Shown piece after piece: positions 22,471 through 36,252 of a DNA stretch of 64,000 nt. This DNA comes from Mycteria americana. Taxonomy: Eukaryota; Chordata; Aves; Ciconiiformes; Ciconiidae. The DNA lies in assembly GCF_035582795.1 (NCBI RefSeq), contig NC_134368.1, forward strand, positions 37,749,501 through 37,813,500, in the 5' to 3' direction. Both the position numbers and the translations under genes were made by a program. Under the pieces are notes generated by a model. It did not search any database and was not told where the DNA came from. It saw nothing but the letters and a program-made list of their open reading frames with translations. Positions within the stretch are counted from its first letter, which is position 1. Every line of letters begins with the position of its first letter.

Positions 22471-25400
22471 CTGTAAAAAGACAACAGATGTGCAATGAAG
22501 CATTTTGTTTAAAAATCTGCTCATAGAACAAGGATGTAGAGATACAATCGGAGAAGATGCGCACAGTTCTGCAGTCTTTGTACGGAGCTGGGGATAAAAC
22601 TCTTACAATGGAGAACCATCCAACAGCTTATTTCCAAACTTAGACATGGTGAACTTTGGAAAAAGGGAGATATACACTATGCAGACATAGTTTCTCAAAG
22701 GGTGCAATAGACAGATCCAGAAAATTGCCAACAAATTATCACTTATGGTTGCAAAACCTCGTGCTTGAATATCCTACTAGGTAACTGCACAAACAAAATA
22801 GTTGCATGTATTTCTCTGGACATAAAAGGGGAGATTTCACTCCCCTTTCAAAGGCTAGCGGTATGGATCACCCACCATTTCCACCTGACAATATTTTTTC
22901 TTAATAGTAACAAAGAGCAGGAAAAAATGTTGCTAAGTTAATTACTAACATTTTCACTCAGCTGATAAAGCACAGAACACTCTTTAGAGGCACAAAAGCA
23001 TCAAACACCTTAGGACTGATACCCCAAATAAATCTCTCCTGGATCTACATGTCAAATGTCTTTCTAGAGCCTACGTATTTTTTAGAAGAGAAGTTTTAAT
23101 GGTTCCAGGATGGCCTGAAAATTAACTTTGTTGTAACTTTTCTCATCTTGTCTTTAAAAATAATTCATTAACCCATACTTGAAAAATCATTGAAAGATCT
23201 TCAAAATGAAAGTTACAGGAGAAATTACAATTTGATACTACTAGCATGACTACACAAATACACATATATACGTTCATTTTAACATACTTTATATAAATAC
23301 AAAAATGCTTTTAGATTCTGCTCTGTACCTCCTCTTGAAGTGGTAACAGCTCCCCAGTGATCTCAAATAGAGGGAAGCAGCAGGCAAAAAGATTTCCTTT
23401 GCCAGTGGAAAAGGAATAATAAAAAGTAACAGACAGAACAAGGGGTGCTTGACTACAAATCTTTTCTGGCCACAGGTTAGTCAATAGCCAGGGATTAAGT
23501 TTTACGTAAATGGCTTTGAAATCTCAGGAAAACCACCCTATTTCTGCTGTCATGGAGCAATACCTTGTGATCAAATCAGGAATCAAATTACTCAAAATTA
23601 ATTCAAATTCAAACTTTCCCCCGCAATTTAGAGGATCTAATATTTACCCTATTAATTCTATATTCCTATTACGTCTGCTAAACAGGAACAGAAGTTTCTA
23701 AAACTGATTATCAAAATGCATTTAATCTTGCATTATACTCAGCACTTTGGAAAAAAAAATTGGTGGGAGTAGCAAATTGCATAACTGCTTCAGTGAGACT
23801 TATGAGCAATATTTTTCAATACACCAGCTGTACAATCTGTTGTACAACAGTGATACACATTACCCAAGACACAGCAATGATTTAAAATACACATTTGTGC
23901 TATGCTGTCTCCTGATTGCTTCTGCTTAATTAGGCTTGACCAAATCAAGGCCACAATCCCAACACAGCAGCATTCCTCCAGCTTCAACACAGTGCACCCC
24001 AAGATCCTCCTCATTCTTATCTGACCACAGAATGACGACCTTAAAATATAACCTTTTCTGGACATTTTTTATTCATATACACCTGATTGTGCTTTACAGA
24101 AAATGGCAACCAAGAAGATCATAGGCATCTTACAGGGAAATGTGCCAGATATGCTTCCACATGACTTGGGAGCAAACATCATTTGTCCCCTCATCATTTG
24201 AGAATGGATAAAGAACATCACAGTTGTTATATCACTCTTTACTAATAATTATACCTGCTGTCCACTTAAACTTGTTCATAGAGGGATCTTTGTAATCAGC
24301 CAGACACAGAAGTTTACCATCTTTGATCAACAGTCACCAGGCACTTTGTGTAGGGGATCAGTTTCTGTAATGATTAGTTTCATGTCTAAAAAGCATCAGA
24401 ATTATGATAAGAATTATGCAGATTTAGGTGAGCAATTTAAGAAATTATTGTCTTTCACACAGAGGTTATCTGTGTCACGGGTATCCTTGTGAGCACTACT
24501 AAGTTCAGTTCTGTGCAACGTCAAACAGACTGGCATATATTGCCCTCAGTTGAGGTTTAACCTTATCAGGTTCATTGGGCACTGAAATGGGCTCCCTGGG
24601 TAGTTTTAAGGGCACCCAGGCGAAGGGCAGTAACTTCCTGAATTGTTTTATCTGGATCATCAAAGACCTGGCAATTTCTCAAACCAAAGCACCATGGCAA
24701 GAGCATCCCTGTGCCTACTCCCAGTCACACACTCACACTGCTGCCTATGCAGGTGGGGAGGAAACCTTATTTCTTTCCCTTGCACCTGGAACAATCCACT
24801 CACAGCTAACCAGAATTATATTTAGGATGTAAGGAATGGGCCTTAATACCACAATCAGCTTCCTGAAGTGGGAAAAGGACTTGAGGGGGGTTATACATGA
24901 AGCCTAGCAAGCACTGCTAATTTATGTAGGTTTGCTCTGCAGCCTCCCAGCTGCTCCCAGAGGGATGCTTGGACAAGAACTCAAACCAGTTACTCTGCTC
25001 ACCCCCGGGAGCAGCCCATCCCTCTCCCCTGACCGCCAAGAGCCTGCAGAGATCCACCTCTGGGATCACTCCCAGTCAGGACTTGTTAACTTAAAACTGG
25101 CTAAGTACAATTTAAGAAACAATAAAGTTTACCTAGATTTTAGTAACCTTGCACAATAATCTTTCCTTTGAAAGCAGGCCTCCAGCATGGAACTGCTTTT
25201 CTAGGTTAGTGTGCAGAAAACATTCAGTCTGCACATCTGACCCCTGCCCGTTGGGGTCAACATCCTGTCAACAGGAACAAGCCAAGAGTTTCCACTGAAA
25301 TACTAACTATACTTCACATACCCATCAATATAAAACATTCAGTATCAGTTCCTTAATGTTAACACAATCTCTAGCAAAGCATGCTATAGTTAGTATGCCA

Positions 25401-27581
25401 GGGTAACACATCCTACTTGCAAATATTTGGGAGCTTAACAACCGCTTAATTAACTATAAAGATGACTATAATCATCCATAAAATCATAATTTAAATGGCT
25501 TTAAATGCAATAGAAATGGCCAACAAATACTGGTTTATGTGAGAGCCTTTCTTTCTGTTTTGTAAGGGACTATCACCAGTTAAGCCTTATTCTTTTTCAC
25601 TGAGTGCTTTTCAACCTTCTTCTTTATGACAAGGGAACTTGTTGCACCTCTGTTGTGCCAGGATTACCTCCATAGCTTGTTGTCCGTAACTGTCTGCTGG
25701 AGATAATTACTGGCTCTTGGTTTTAAAAGGCTAGCACACATCTGTAAAACTCTCAGCAGACCTAGTAACAGAAAGCCAAAACCCCCTCACTCAGGGAGGC
25801 TCTAATTTGCCAACTTTTATCTTAACTATCCTGTGGCTCTGGGAAATTACAAGCACTCTGTGGTTATAGTTAAGTGAACAAACTTCTTTGATGCACAACA
25901 ACAGAAAATATCTTGCATCTATGATTTAATATAATATATTAACGTCAATTACACACATAAATACCGTTTAGCCCATTGAACAGAAGGTTTACTACAACTT
26001 CTTTAGGAAAGATCTGCTTAAAAAACAAAATCAAATATGCTTTTCCTAATTTTTTTTTTTGAAGACCACATCACTTATATAAAACATCTAGCATATGGCT
26101 CCTGTTAGCTCTGACTGATGCTTGTCTCAAGCAGCTTTCTTCTGAAATCAAATTACTATCCTTAACTTTCATATGTTTATGTTCCCAATTAAATGAAAAC
26201 TGGAGCTCAGAAAGCAGTTTTCACCAGCTGACTGCATGTTTTGTTTAAATACGAGAGATATATATATATTTGTAGCTCTGCTTCTGCAGTGTCTTTCCAA
26301 ACTTTTCTCTAAAGAATTGGAAAAAAAAAAAGTTTTCTAGACTTCTTGTTTTAAGTGGCACTTAATTCTCAAAAATGTCTAAGCACATAACAAACAATGA
26401 ATGGGATTTGTCCTCATTTATGCCTTGGGGATTTGTAGCGCTATCCTGTGGGAAAAAAATAATTATTGTTACTTAGGACAAAAGATTACGTAGCACATAA
26501 ACACTTAGCTCTTACATAGCATATTTCTTCAGTGGATTTCGAAACATTCCAAAAAACTGGGTAACCACAACTATCCTTAACATACAAATGAGAAAGTGAT
26601 GGTCTGTAACAGAATGAAAATTTGTTGCAATTTTCAACATGAAGAATGAAAATTCACACATCCTGAACCCATACCAGCCAGAACCTTTCCAGCACGAGTT
26701 TATCTAGTGTCTCTGTTCTCTGAAAGTCTGGGTACCACCATCTTGGGAGAAAATGACATAGACTATATTCTGCACCATGTATTAGCAATTAAACTATCAA
26801 CTACATACTGTTGACAGAATTTTTATTAGTGATTCTGCTGCTAGAAAGAAGTGACCTGGAAGTCAAACTCCCTGTCTCATGAAGTTTGCATGAAGACTGC
26901 TTGATAAATCACCTCTTATAAATGGAACCAATTCAGTACAGCCATTGTGAAGGAAAATTAAGGAAATTACAGTGCAAAGCCACACTATATTAGAATTTGT
27001 ACACACTATTTCCCTGAAATGGGGAAGAGACCCTCTGATTACACTCTGCATCCTGTAAAATGCAGGAAGCCAAAGCCCAGTTTCTCTTCTCCAGCCTCTC
27101 AACACCTTTTTAACCTTTTGTTTCCTACAGATCAAGACAAACTTTAAACATGATTTTTAGCCTGGTTTCCACAGGAAATGAGGCTTGCACAATCACAGTC
27201 TGTGTGCCTGCATGTGGCAGAGAGGTCGAGCCTGCCTAGACAACAGAGATTCAAAAACAAGTGTTTGCTATGCATGCTCCATCTGCACAGAGCTTCAGGC
27301 ATAGCTACCTCCCGCTAGACAGGGGAGAATCCAGTCAAAAAACACTCATCAAGGGAAATCTGACTTCACTATTTTTGCTGCTTACAGAACTACATTATTA
27401 ATCAGAAAACATCAAACTAGAATACAGTAACTTCACGGCACCTCATGATTATAGTGGTGGTTGCAACAAAAATCCCCTACAAAAAATTTCTTGCCAACAG
27501 CCTGCTGTGGTCAACACTCACCTATGATTTCACTCTGGGAAGAATTACAGAATGGTCCTCTTCAAACAAAAGGTAGCTAAC

Positions 27582-27614
27582 ATGGGCAAAAAGAGTAGTA
27601 ATGGGCAAAAAGAG
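27582..27614. repeat. 19-bp-period tandem duplication
   Basis: ATGGGCAAAAAGAG occurs at 27,582-27,595 and again at 27,601-27,614. This is a simple two-copy duplication in an intron. Confidence 0.85.
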
Positions 27615-30600
27615 GGTTCTTCAGCCTAGAACATTATCACTTTTCTTCAAAATACCGTAAGTGAAAAGCCTCTTCTAGAAAAAGCACATTTTCAGATTTA
27701 CTTAAAGAAGGGACAGATGCTGAAGAAGTTACATGTCTGGCCTGCGTTGCACAGTGCTCCTTTCCCCCCCCCAACCCCAACGTGACTGAATCACTCTAAT
27801 TATAGAATACTTACATAGATGTAGCAAACAAAACCTTTCTTATATGAACTCACAACAATGATATATAATTGCCATTTTAAGCCAGACAACGTTTCCATCT
27901 GATTAAACACCAGGAAGCAACAGGAAGAATATGCAGATTTCTGTGGTATTACCCAGATTAGTCCGAAATACCTTAGATGCGCACTAGCACACTAACACAG
28001 AAAATAACACATTTTACCGGCAAAATCTGAAATAAAGAAAATTAGACAGTGTGTTGCTTGCGCTGTTCTCAGCCATAGCTAAATCCTCCTTTTAAACCAC
28101 ACTTCCTGGAGTATTATATGAACAAAGCTGCAGGTTGTGTTTACTAGACAGTTACGCATATCAGAGGACTGATAACAATAAGGACAATACATTAAAGATT
28201 TGTCCATTTATTCCTGTTTAAGAGCAGCTTAAACAAAGGCTTGACAAATGCAGTAACACATTCACTAACCAGCAAGCTCCTTCTGCACTTCTGAAATGCA
28301 TGCACACCAAAACATACCTTCCCTTGCAGATACAGATCATGTACGCTTCAAGAATGTGACCTGGCAATGAGACCACTGCAATTCTAGCCAGCCTGAAGAA
28401 AACACAGCAACCTTAATAATGACCAATCATATGACAAACACTGGCTTCTGAACAAAGTTCTAGTCCCTTGCCAGTTATTAACATCAACCATGTAAACTGA
28501 TCTTTTTAATCATTTGGACCCAGCTAAAAGCATGATCTCCAGGTTCACCAAGTGGCACTAACTTTCAGAAATAGGTGCTAAATTGCCCACAGTCAGCAGA
28601 CTTGTCTTACGTGCATTCATCCTGCGTATTTCCTGTGATTTAAATTTCCTTTTCTTTGTTCAAGTCCTGTGGCCAGCTGCCTCCTGATCCAAAGTGATAT
28701 CCCAGCACATGTTACAACTATGATCATAAAAAGTTTCTGCTGGAGCACGGAACTTTCCCAGAGGATTCAGTTGAGGAGATTTTGGTGGTGTTGCTTAACC
28801 TGGGAAGAAGGAGGGTGGGACTGTGTTTTTTTAATATATTGTGTGCTTTAGAATGTGTTTCCTCAAACAGTATTTTTCAAATGCATCTTTTAATAAATGT
28901 CTATGTCTATATTCCTGGCACACAATATGTTAAAAAAGGGGGACTTACCTGAACCCCTATGGTCTGGTTCCATGCTCCAGTACAGTATCCAAAGTAGCTG
29001 TGATGTAACAACAATGTGCATATTGGGGCTTTATATCACTGTGGAAGCTGGCTGGCTGCAGCATAGGTCAGCACCACAGGACCTGAAAGAAGAAAAACAA
29101 AGCATGCTTTTAGGCAGTAATATGCTAAACACCCACCTCTTAAAGCAGGAAATAGGGGCTTCCAGAAAATAAAAAAGAATGCAGTATCTATGCAGGTCCA
29201 CTGAAAGGAATGCTATTTCATACAATTCTCACACATAAGTACAAGAAATAAATGGTTAAGAAATGACAGGGGAGGTGGAGGTAGAGAATCTAAAGGGGAC
29301 TACAAATATAACTCCCACACAGTGTTTTGAAAACATCTCTCTCCTTTTGCCCTATTTCCACGGAACGGCTGGAATCACATTCTGACACCACCCCCTGTTC
29401 CGAAGGCACTCACAGTCTTCGCAAAGCGCCTCTCCACTGCAGTGCCTCAGGATTCTGCAGTGTCACTCCTCTTCTCCCTGGCTCTCTGCAAAGTGAAGTC
29501 ATAGGAATGGATCAGCCAACCTGACTTCTCACTACCCTGCCCAGAATCCTTTGTGAACTGAAATGAGTCATCGCTCTGAAAAAATCCACGGCGCAACGTT
29601 CCAGGTTTCTCCCTATGTCTGCGCTGGCTTCTTTGTCTTTGAAACGAAGTGCCTCTGCTTCTGGAATGGTGCCCAGGTGCATTGTACAGGATAACAAGCC
29701 AGCCTCCTCATTAAGTGGACAAGAAAGCTATTTACATGCACTAGCAAAGACAAGTTAAAGCTTTAACCCTCTAGTCAAGACAAAAAATTTACCCCTAACA
29801 TACCTGCCTGATGTAATACACAACCCCCCAATACACAAAACTGCAAATGCAGACATACGTGTGCACGCACACATTTACACAGAGCAATATTTTCTTAAAT
29901 TATTCGGTGTTTAGCATGACACTTACCAGTTTTTACTCTATTGATTAAAAAGAAAAATTTACTCTCCTTTGTCAGTCCTGAAGAATGCTGCAGACCTGCA
30001 CATAACAAACAGCTCTGCTGTACACTGGATCAAAGTTGTGCTGCCGCAAACTGTTTATCAAAAAATTAGAAGCAGCAGACAAGTTCTTGCAAGCTCATTT
30101 TTCATCATCCCATTCACCATTTGGGCTCAAAACAAAGTGAGCCCTGAAACCGTGCCAGACAGAAAATGTCAAACTGCTCCAAGTGCCGAGAGCCAGCGGA
30201 GCTGCTTCAGCTTCTGCTGCTACTGACAAAGAAGGTAATGCTCAGAACGAGGTCACTGTGTCAGGATCTCACTCCCAGTGCTAGGTTTTCCTTTGCTTGG
30301 TGAGGATATGCTAAGCTAAAGCATCAGGAAAACACAGAAGAGGAGGTAGGAATAGTGTGTGATGAGATACGATGCTGCTGTTTTGGAGAAACATTTTTAG
30401 TTGTTTGGGGATTTTCTTTCAAGAGAAGGAAACATTTAAAATTGCCTTTACTGCAAAAGAACTATTCCTAGTCGTGATCTAGTCATCAAAATGAGAAGAC
30501 CGATATGCAGAAATGGAGGGGCAAACAAAAAAAGGAATGCTGCCACAGGACACTTCTCCTCTCTATGCTGCGAGCCCTAGCCTTACAACTACCCTGGCAG

Positions 30601-33600
30601 CGAAAGAGTCAAACCCAGCCTAAAATAGGTCTAAGTGTTTCAAGAGGATAAGTAAATAGCTGGGTTACACAACTAACAAACATCACTTTTGTTTACAGGT
30701 CTATGGCAATCGTTATGCAGCACAGCAGCCATATTATAAACAGGCTAATTTACAAGTCTAAGGTAAACTGGGTGCCTTGCTACACCTGTAGTTACCCAGT
30801 AGCCAAGATCTCAACATTAAAAGCTGGGCTTTTGCTATACACACAGTCATCAATTTCTGTGCTCCCTGAAAGGCCTCATTCCAGGAAATCTTCCTTCAAC
30901 TTTACAGGAGTTTTGCCTTCCCTGGGGCTGCAGGATCAGCCGCAAAGACTCTAATGAATCCAACTTGGCATTTGCAATGTTTGGGTCCCTCAGGATCATC
31001 CTGCGGAAACTCTGGTTGTTTGTCTGCTAAGCCCACACCCACTTCACAGCAACGAAACTCATTGCAAGAAGAAAAAATTCTGTGGGCTTAAAAATTAATT
31101 ACAACAGGCGCCTACTGAAAGAAAAAACGAGAGCTCCAATCTGCTTTTCCTTTGCACCAGACGACATTCATGAAAAGCTGAATAGCTGGGCTTATGCATG
31201 CAGTACAGTTTTCACACACATGCACAAGTCTTGCAGCAGTAGTCACGCTACTATCACCAAAGTTAGAACACTGGCAGAAGAGAGATAAAGGTAATACCAC
31301 GATCTGAATATCCTTTCTCTCTAACAAATTTCTCTAGCACTTGAACCCGAGTTACATACCCAGGACAAGCTTGACTACTCTGAACAGACTAATACAACTG
31401 GAAGCTCTCTGAGTGAGACAATTCCTCTTGCATGTGTGACACCCCAGAGACACCCAGAATGCACTGAGCCTGCACATGTACCTAGGGTGCACAGATATCT
31501 CGTGTGCACATGCACCTAGGCATGCCTTGACACAAATTCATCAGCTCACAGCACTATTACACAGCCCTTTAATCAGTATTAAAAACAGCAAGAACTGCCT
31601 GATACCTCAAGCATGGCAGCGAGCAAAAGTGAAAGGAGAGACCAGCAGCGGGGAAAATGTAAATGAGAATGTTTAGAAGAGCTGAAGTTGATGGATAAAC
31701 CAGCGCTGTCATCATCAGCGAGGTTACTGCAGCAAGACCTCCGAGGAGGAAGGCCTAGCCAAAATACCACACGCACTTCCCAATCAAGGCAGCTATTCTG
31801 TTCCTCCATCCCACATCTCCCCCTCCAGCACATGACAGAAGTTGGTACTGAAACAAAAGCTGCCTTATTGATAGTGTATGGCAGAACTACACCATATACT
31901 TCTGTGTAACTCCATGCATGCACATGCATCTGAATAGACCAGTACAGAATACAGTGTAGCCTGAGATCAATGTCAATCACACACTGAGAAAGCAGATGAT
32001 GTAAAGATCCCATTTTCGTCCTTTGCACACACATTGTGTTGGAGTTGAACACAGACTCCTTTGTCAAACTCCACATTAGCTTGAGCCCTCCCGAGCCAGG
32101 GCCTAGGATTCCCTTCCTTTGCCACAGCCCTTTCACCATCACCAGAGGGAAACTTAAGAAGAGAAAAGGAATGTGCTCAAATGGGGGGGAGCAGAGAACA
32201 AAAAACATTAAAAAAGAACACCGTCACAAGATGCCAAGAAGGTTATCAAGAGCATGAGAAAATTCAGACTAGCCTGTACCAGTTTCAGTGGATCCTGAAT
32301 TTCGGAGGCTAAAATCAGCCATCAGCACTCAACATTCAGAGTCTGTAGCTTCAGAGACTATGGTCATCTACCATTATGATTACTTTACAAGAACCAACTT
32401 CACAAAGCAGGAAGCACCCAAACACCAGACTGGGAATACAACCCATGAACCCTGTGGCCCCAGAAGAAACCAAACTAAGGAACATCAGAAGGATACAAAC
32501 TTACACTTACATTTCTTTAGGAAATCTCTTCATAGTAAAAATTTTGACATATTAGTGCTCCACTAATAACAACTTACTTGCAGTATGCTAATAAGTTCCA
32601 CTTGGCTTACGTGAATAAAGCTCCTGGTTCTTTACGAAACCACTTAAGAAAACACAAGAGGGAACATGATCAGGGTATTAAATTCAGCAATATCCCAACA
32701 AGTAATGCCCATCTGTTTTTGTGCTAATGTTGTCTAGGGGCTTAAATACTCTTTCTTTTTTTCCCTCCTGCTGCTTACACCCCAATGTATTTGCAGAGAA
32801 CACACCTCCCCTCATTCAGATCTCATTCCACTGGCTTTAAAAAAGCACGCTCTTTTAGGGTTCTTTCACATGTCTGCCGCTCCTGTCCCTTTAATCTTTC
32901 TAGAGGATTCTTCTACATTTACTCTAAGTTACATAACTTTTCTTTAAAAAGCAACAACCAGAATTCTGCACCGTCTTCTAGTGCTCCAGCTAACCTCTCA
33001 CCTGCGTCAGGTACAAGGAAATTGAAATTTCCATACTTTTAGTGGAAATACCCTGCCCTATATATAATAAGAATGAAACCTGCTTTTTTTCACAGCTGTA
33101 CTGCATTGGTGGTTCACTGTTACCCCACAACTGAACAACTGGTTCCAGATATCTTTTTCATGCTGCCTGCACTAATGAGTTTGAAGCAAATATTCCTGGG
33201 TTTGACTCCCAAGTCCATGATCTTGCCCATTATACTTTACGAGCTTGCTCTGTGGATATGATTAAGGATCTTTGACCACCCAATTCTTCTTATTTGTTAC
33301 CCATTTTTTAAGCATCTCCACTTTATCACATGCTAAAAAGAGTCACAAAAACTAAAATGAAAACCAAACAATACTTTAAATGTTACCTAATGCAGGACAG
33401 AACCATAACCCCATGCCACACTTGCTAATACAACAACCCAGTAAACAGCATTTGAATGAACCCATCAAGTCTTAACAGGGAAAACAAAGCAACCCACAAA
33501 ACTCCCTCCCCCAAAAGCCCAGTAGGTAAAACAATTGCCTTTTTAAAATTCGACTAGTAAAGGAGGCTTCTTTAAATTATAGCTCACTGGAAAGTATGTG

Positions 33601-36214
33601 ATATTTTAAACCACACAGAAGAATCCTCTAACAGATTTTGTAGCTAGGACCATGGGATGGGAGGGGAGGACGGTTTGGGGTTTTTTTTGCATAGGAACCT
33701 GTTACTATTAAATTAATTCGATTAACGTTAAAGCTATATTGTCATCAACCACACCACCACCCTCCCCCCTCAAAAACAAAGCCTGCCTGTTTTCTGGCAG
33801 CAAACAGTAAATGCAAGGAAAGACAGAAGCATTAAAAAAATGTGACACTAGAGGAGATTTGGCAAGAGAGAGCGAGCACATGAAAAACAAAAAAACCCCC
33901 AAACAATTATAAACCTAATGTTTTCTTTTAGGGTGGAAATTTTATAAAGGCAGAGAAAAATATTTCTTTACAAACGCTCCTGAAAGCGCAGCACGTGACT
34001 GTTGAAACATAACAATCAGCCTGTCTTAGCCACATGTTCTTCACTATCCTCTTCAGTTTAGTCAGAACACATTTTCAGTGTGGCTGGGGATGCTGCAGCA
34101 AATATTCAGCAAAAGTCTAGTCAGCAGCTAAAATTCTTGAAAGGTGAAGGGATGATTAGCAATACAACCCAATGACATAGTCCGCCCTCCCTCATTTATA
34201 TTGACTGCTGTAACCATGGAAGGATTTTCATCCCAAAGATGATAATGTGGTGGTTACAGATTTCAAACAAATAGTGATGACTAGCAGATAACTTCAGGTT
34301 AAAATAAGAACCTGCAACACTGAACACAAGTCCCATGGTACTGCAGCAGCCTTTAACAGCCCAGTTTTTCCTGGCTAGGAGAGAACTGATGAAAAGGCCA
34401 GGCATGGAATCAATTAAAATAGTGCCGAAGTGGTTTTAAAAAGAAAAGGTTAGACACTCCAAAGACTTAGCAGTTGGGAGTTTACTGGGCCATTTTTTCC
34501 CCTGTGGTGGAAAGCAAAGTTTTCACTACGGCTGGAGTACATTGAAGAAGATATACTTCAATGCTTATGAAATCAAAATATCTTACACCCTAATACAAGA
34601 AGTAGCTATACTAGGATATTCTGTCCCTATGCTCTACCTGCGTGGGGTAGATGCAGTGGCCGCTGTTTCCCACAATGGCTCAAAATACTTTCAAATTCTG
34701 TCCTTTGGTCTCCCCTGTGTGGGAATCAGCTGTGAGAATGGGAACACGGGAAATGCCATGGCACAACAGTTCAGCAACTCACCAAATCTGCTGCCTCTCC
34801 CATGCTGGTCAAGCATCTTGGAGGAAGCATTAGAAAACCAACTGCACACATTGCCACTAGTGTACACTGCGTCTTAAAAGGAAATGCCCTTGTTCCAGAC
34901 AGAAACAGTTCTTCTGAGATCCTCAAGGACTGGCAGATTCTCATTTTTTTCTCCCAATTAGCAAATGCAGCAATCAAAAACTACCTCTCCAAATAAATGA
35001 CAGTATGTGGAACCAGGGGTTCCCACAATTAAACAACTCACTAGATTAAACGTTTCCTCTTGTCCATTTCATATGGTTTTTGCTTCTTAATTTTATTGAG
35101 CACTGGTTTTATTACAGGAAGCAGTAAACCAAAACCTACAACAGGCTTTTTACTACTGTTACAACAGTAACACCTCCCTACCTCCTGCTCTTTTCTAAGT
35201 GAAATTTCAGGAATCTGAAAATCTCCCTGTACATGAGGCATAAAACCGAACACGGTATCCAAAACAAGGATGAAATTACCAATTTCATGGACAAAGCTCT
35301 CTTGCATGACTTCTTACATATCTCCTAATTTACACAGTCTTATGTTTAGACTTTTAATTACCATCCCCCACTCATCTAACACGTTCACCACTGACTCCAG
35401 CAACGTGCAGACCATGCTCCTAAAAAAGTATGAAACCTAACATATTTGAGCACTATTTTTTCAGTGTTCACTGCACTGTCTTACACTACATTGCTGATGT
35501 CACTATTCTGCAGAATTGCTCAGCTGTTTTACTCAGCTGCCGCTGGTGCCTTGTGAAGTCCTCCTCAAGCAGTCTTAATGAACCTGAACAACTGTGATCT
35601 GACAGATAGGGTTACCACTTCATTATCCATTCCATCCTTCAGATTTCTAATATAGCTATTAAAACGCAAACATTTGATATTGATCCCTGCTGCACAGAAC
35701 ACTGTTAACCCCTTCCAGGGACCAGAACTGGCCATTCTTCCTTTTTCTCCTCTGTATTCTAAACTGAGCTCGACAAGACTTTTCTCTTGGACTTTCACCA
35801 AGCATTTTATAAAGCACAAGAGGCTGGAAGAGTCCTTGTGCTCCCCAAATGTCGCTATGCCCCAGTCTTCTGAAAGATGAGAGCACATAAAAATAGTTAT
35901 GTCTTTGCCCTCTTATTCAGTGTAGAGAGACCTAAAGTAGGATATCAAGACTAGATTCCTGAGACCATCTCAGGAGCTGCTGATGATCTCAACTTATATT
36001 GAATTAAATCAAAAGGCTAGCAAAAGGAGAGATTTCGGATAATTTCTTGAACAAATCTGGCAAGTAGCCACTGGACACAGAGAAAAAATCACATACAACA
36101 AAATTTTGAGATTAAAGCATAGGGGATTTATAAATCCAAGCTCTGAATGACTACATTTTATACCATAGCAAGACAATATTTTCTTAACACACACCAAAAC
36201 AACAACAACAAAAA

Positions 36215-36252
36215 GTCATTCCTTATCTTGTCATTATGTTGTCATTCCTTAT
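36215..36252. repeat. 26-bp-period tandem duplication
   Basis: GTCATTCCTTAT occurs at 36,215-36,226 and again at 36,241-36,252, with GTCATTATGTT between them. It is a local slippage duplication. Confidence 0.85.

Noticed and set aside
22184-22564. 126-codon frame around STOX2 exon 2 taken as a whole
   Set aside because: Only 22,318-22,470 resembles STOX2 and is bounded by AG and GT. The flanks are intronic read-through.
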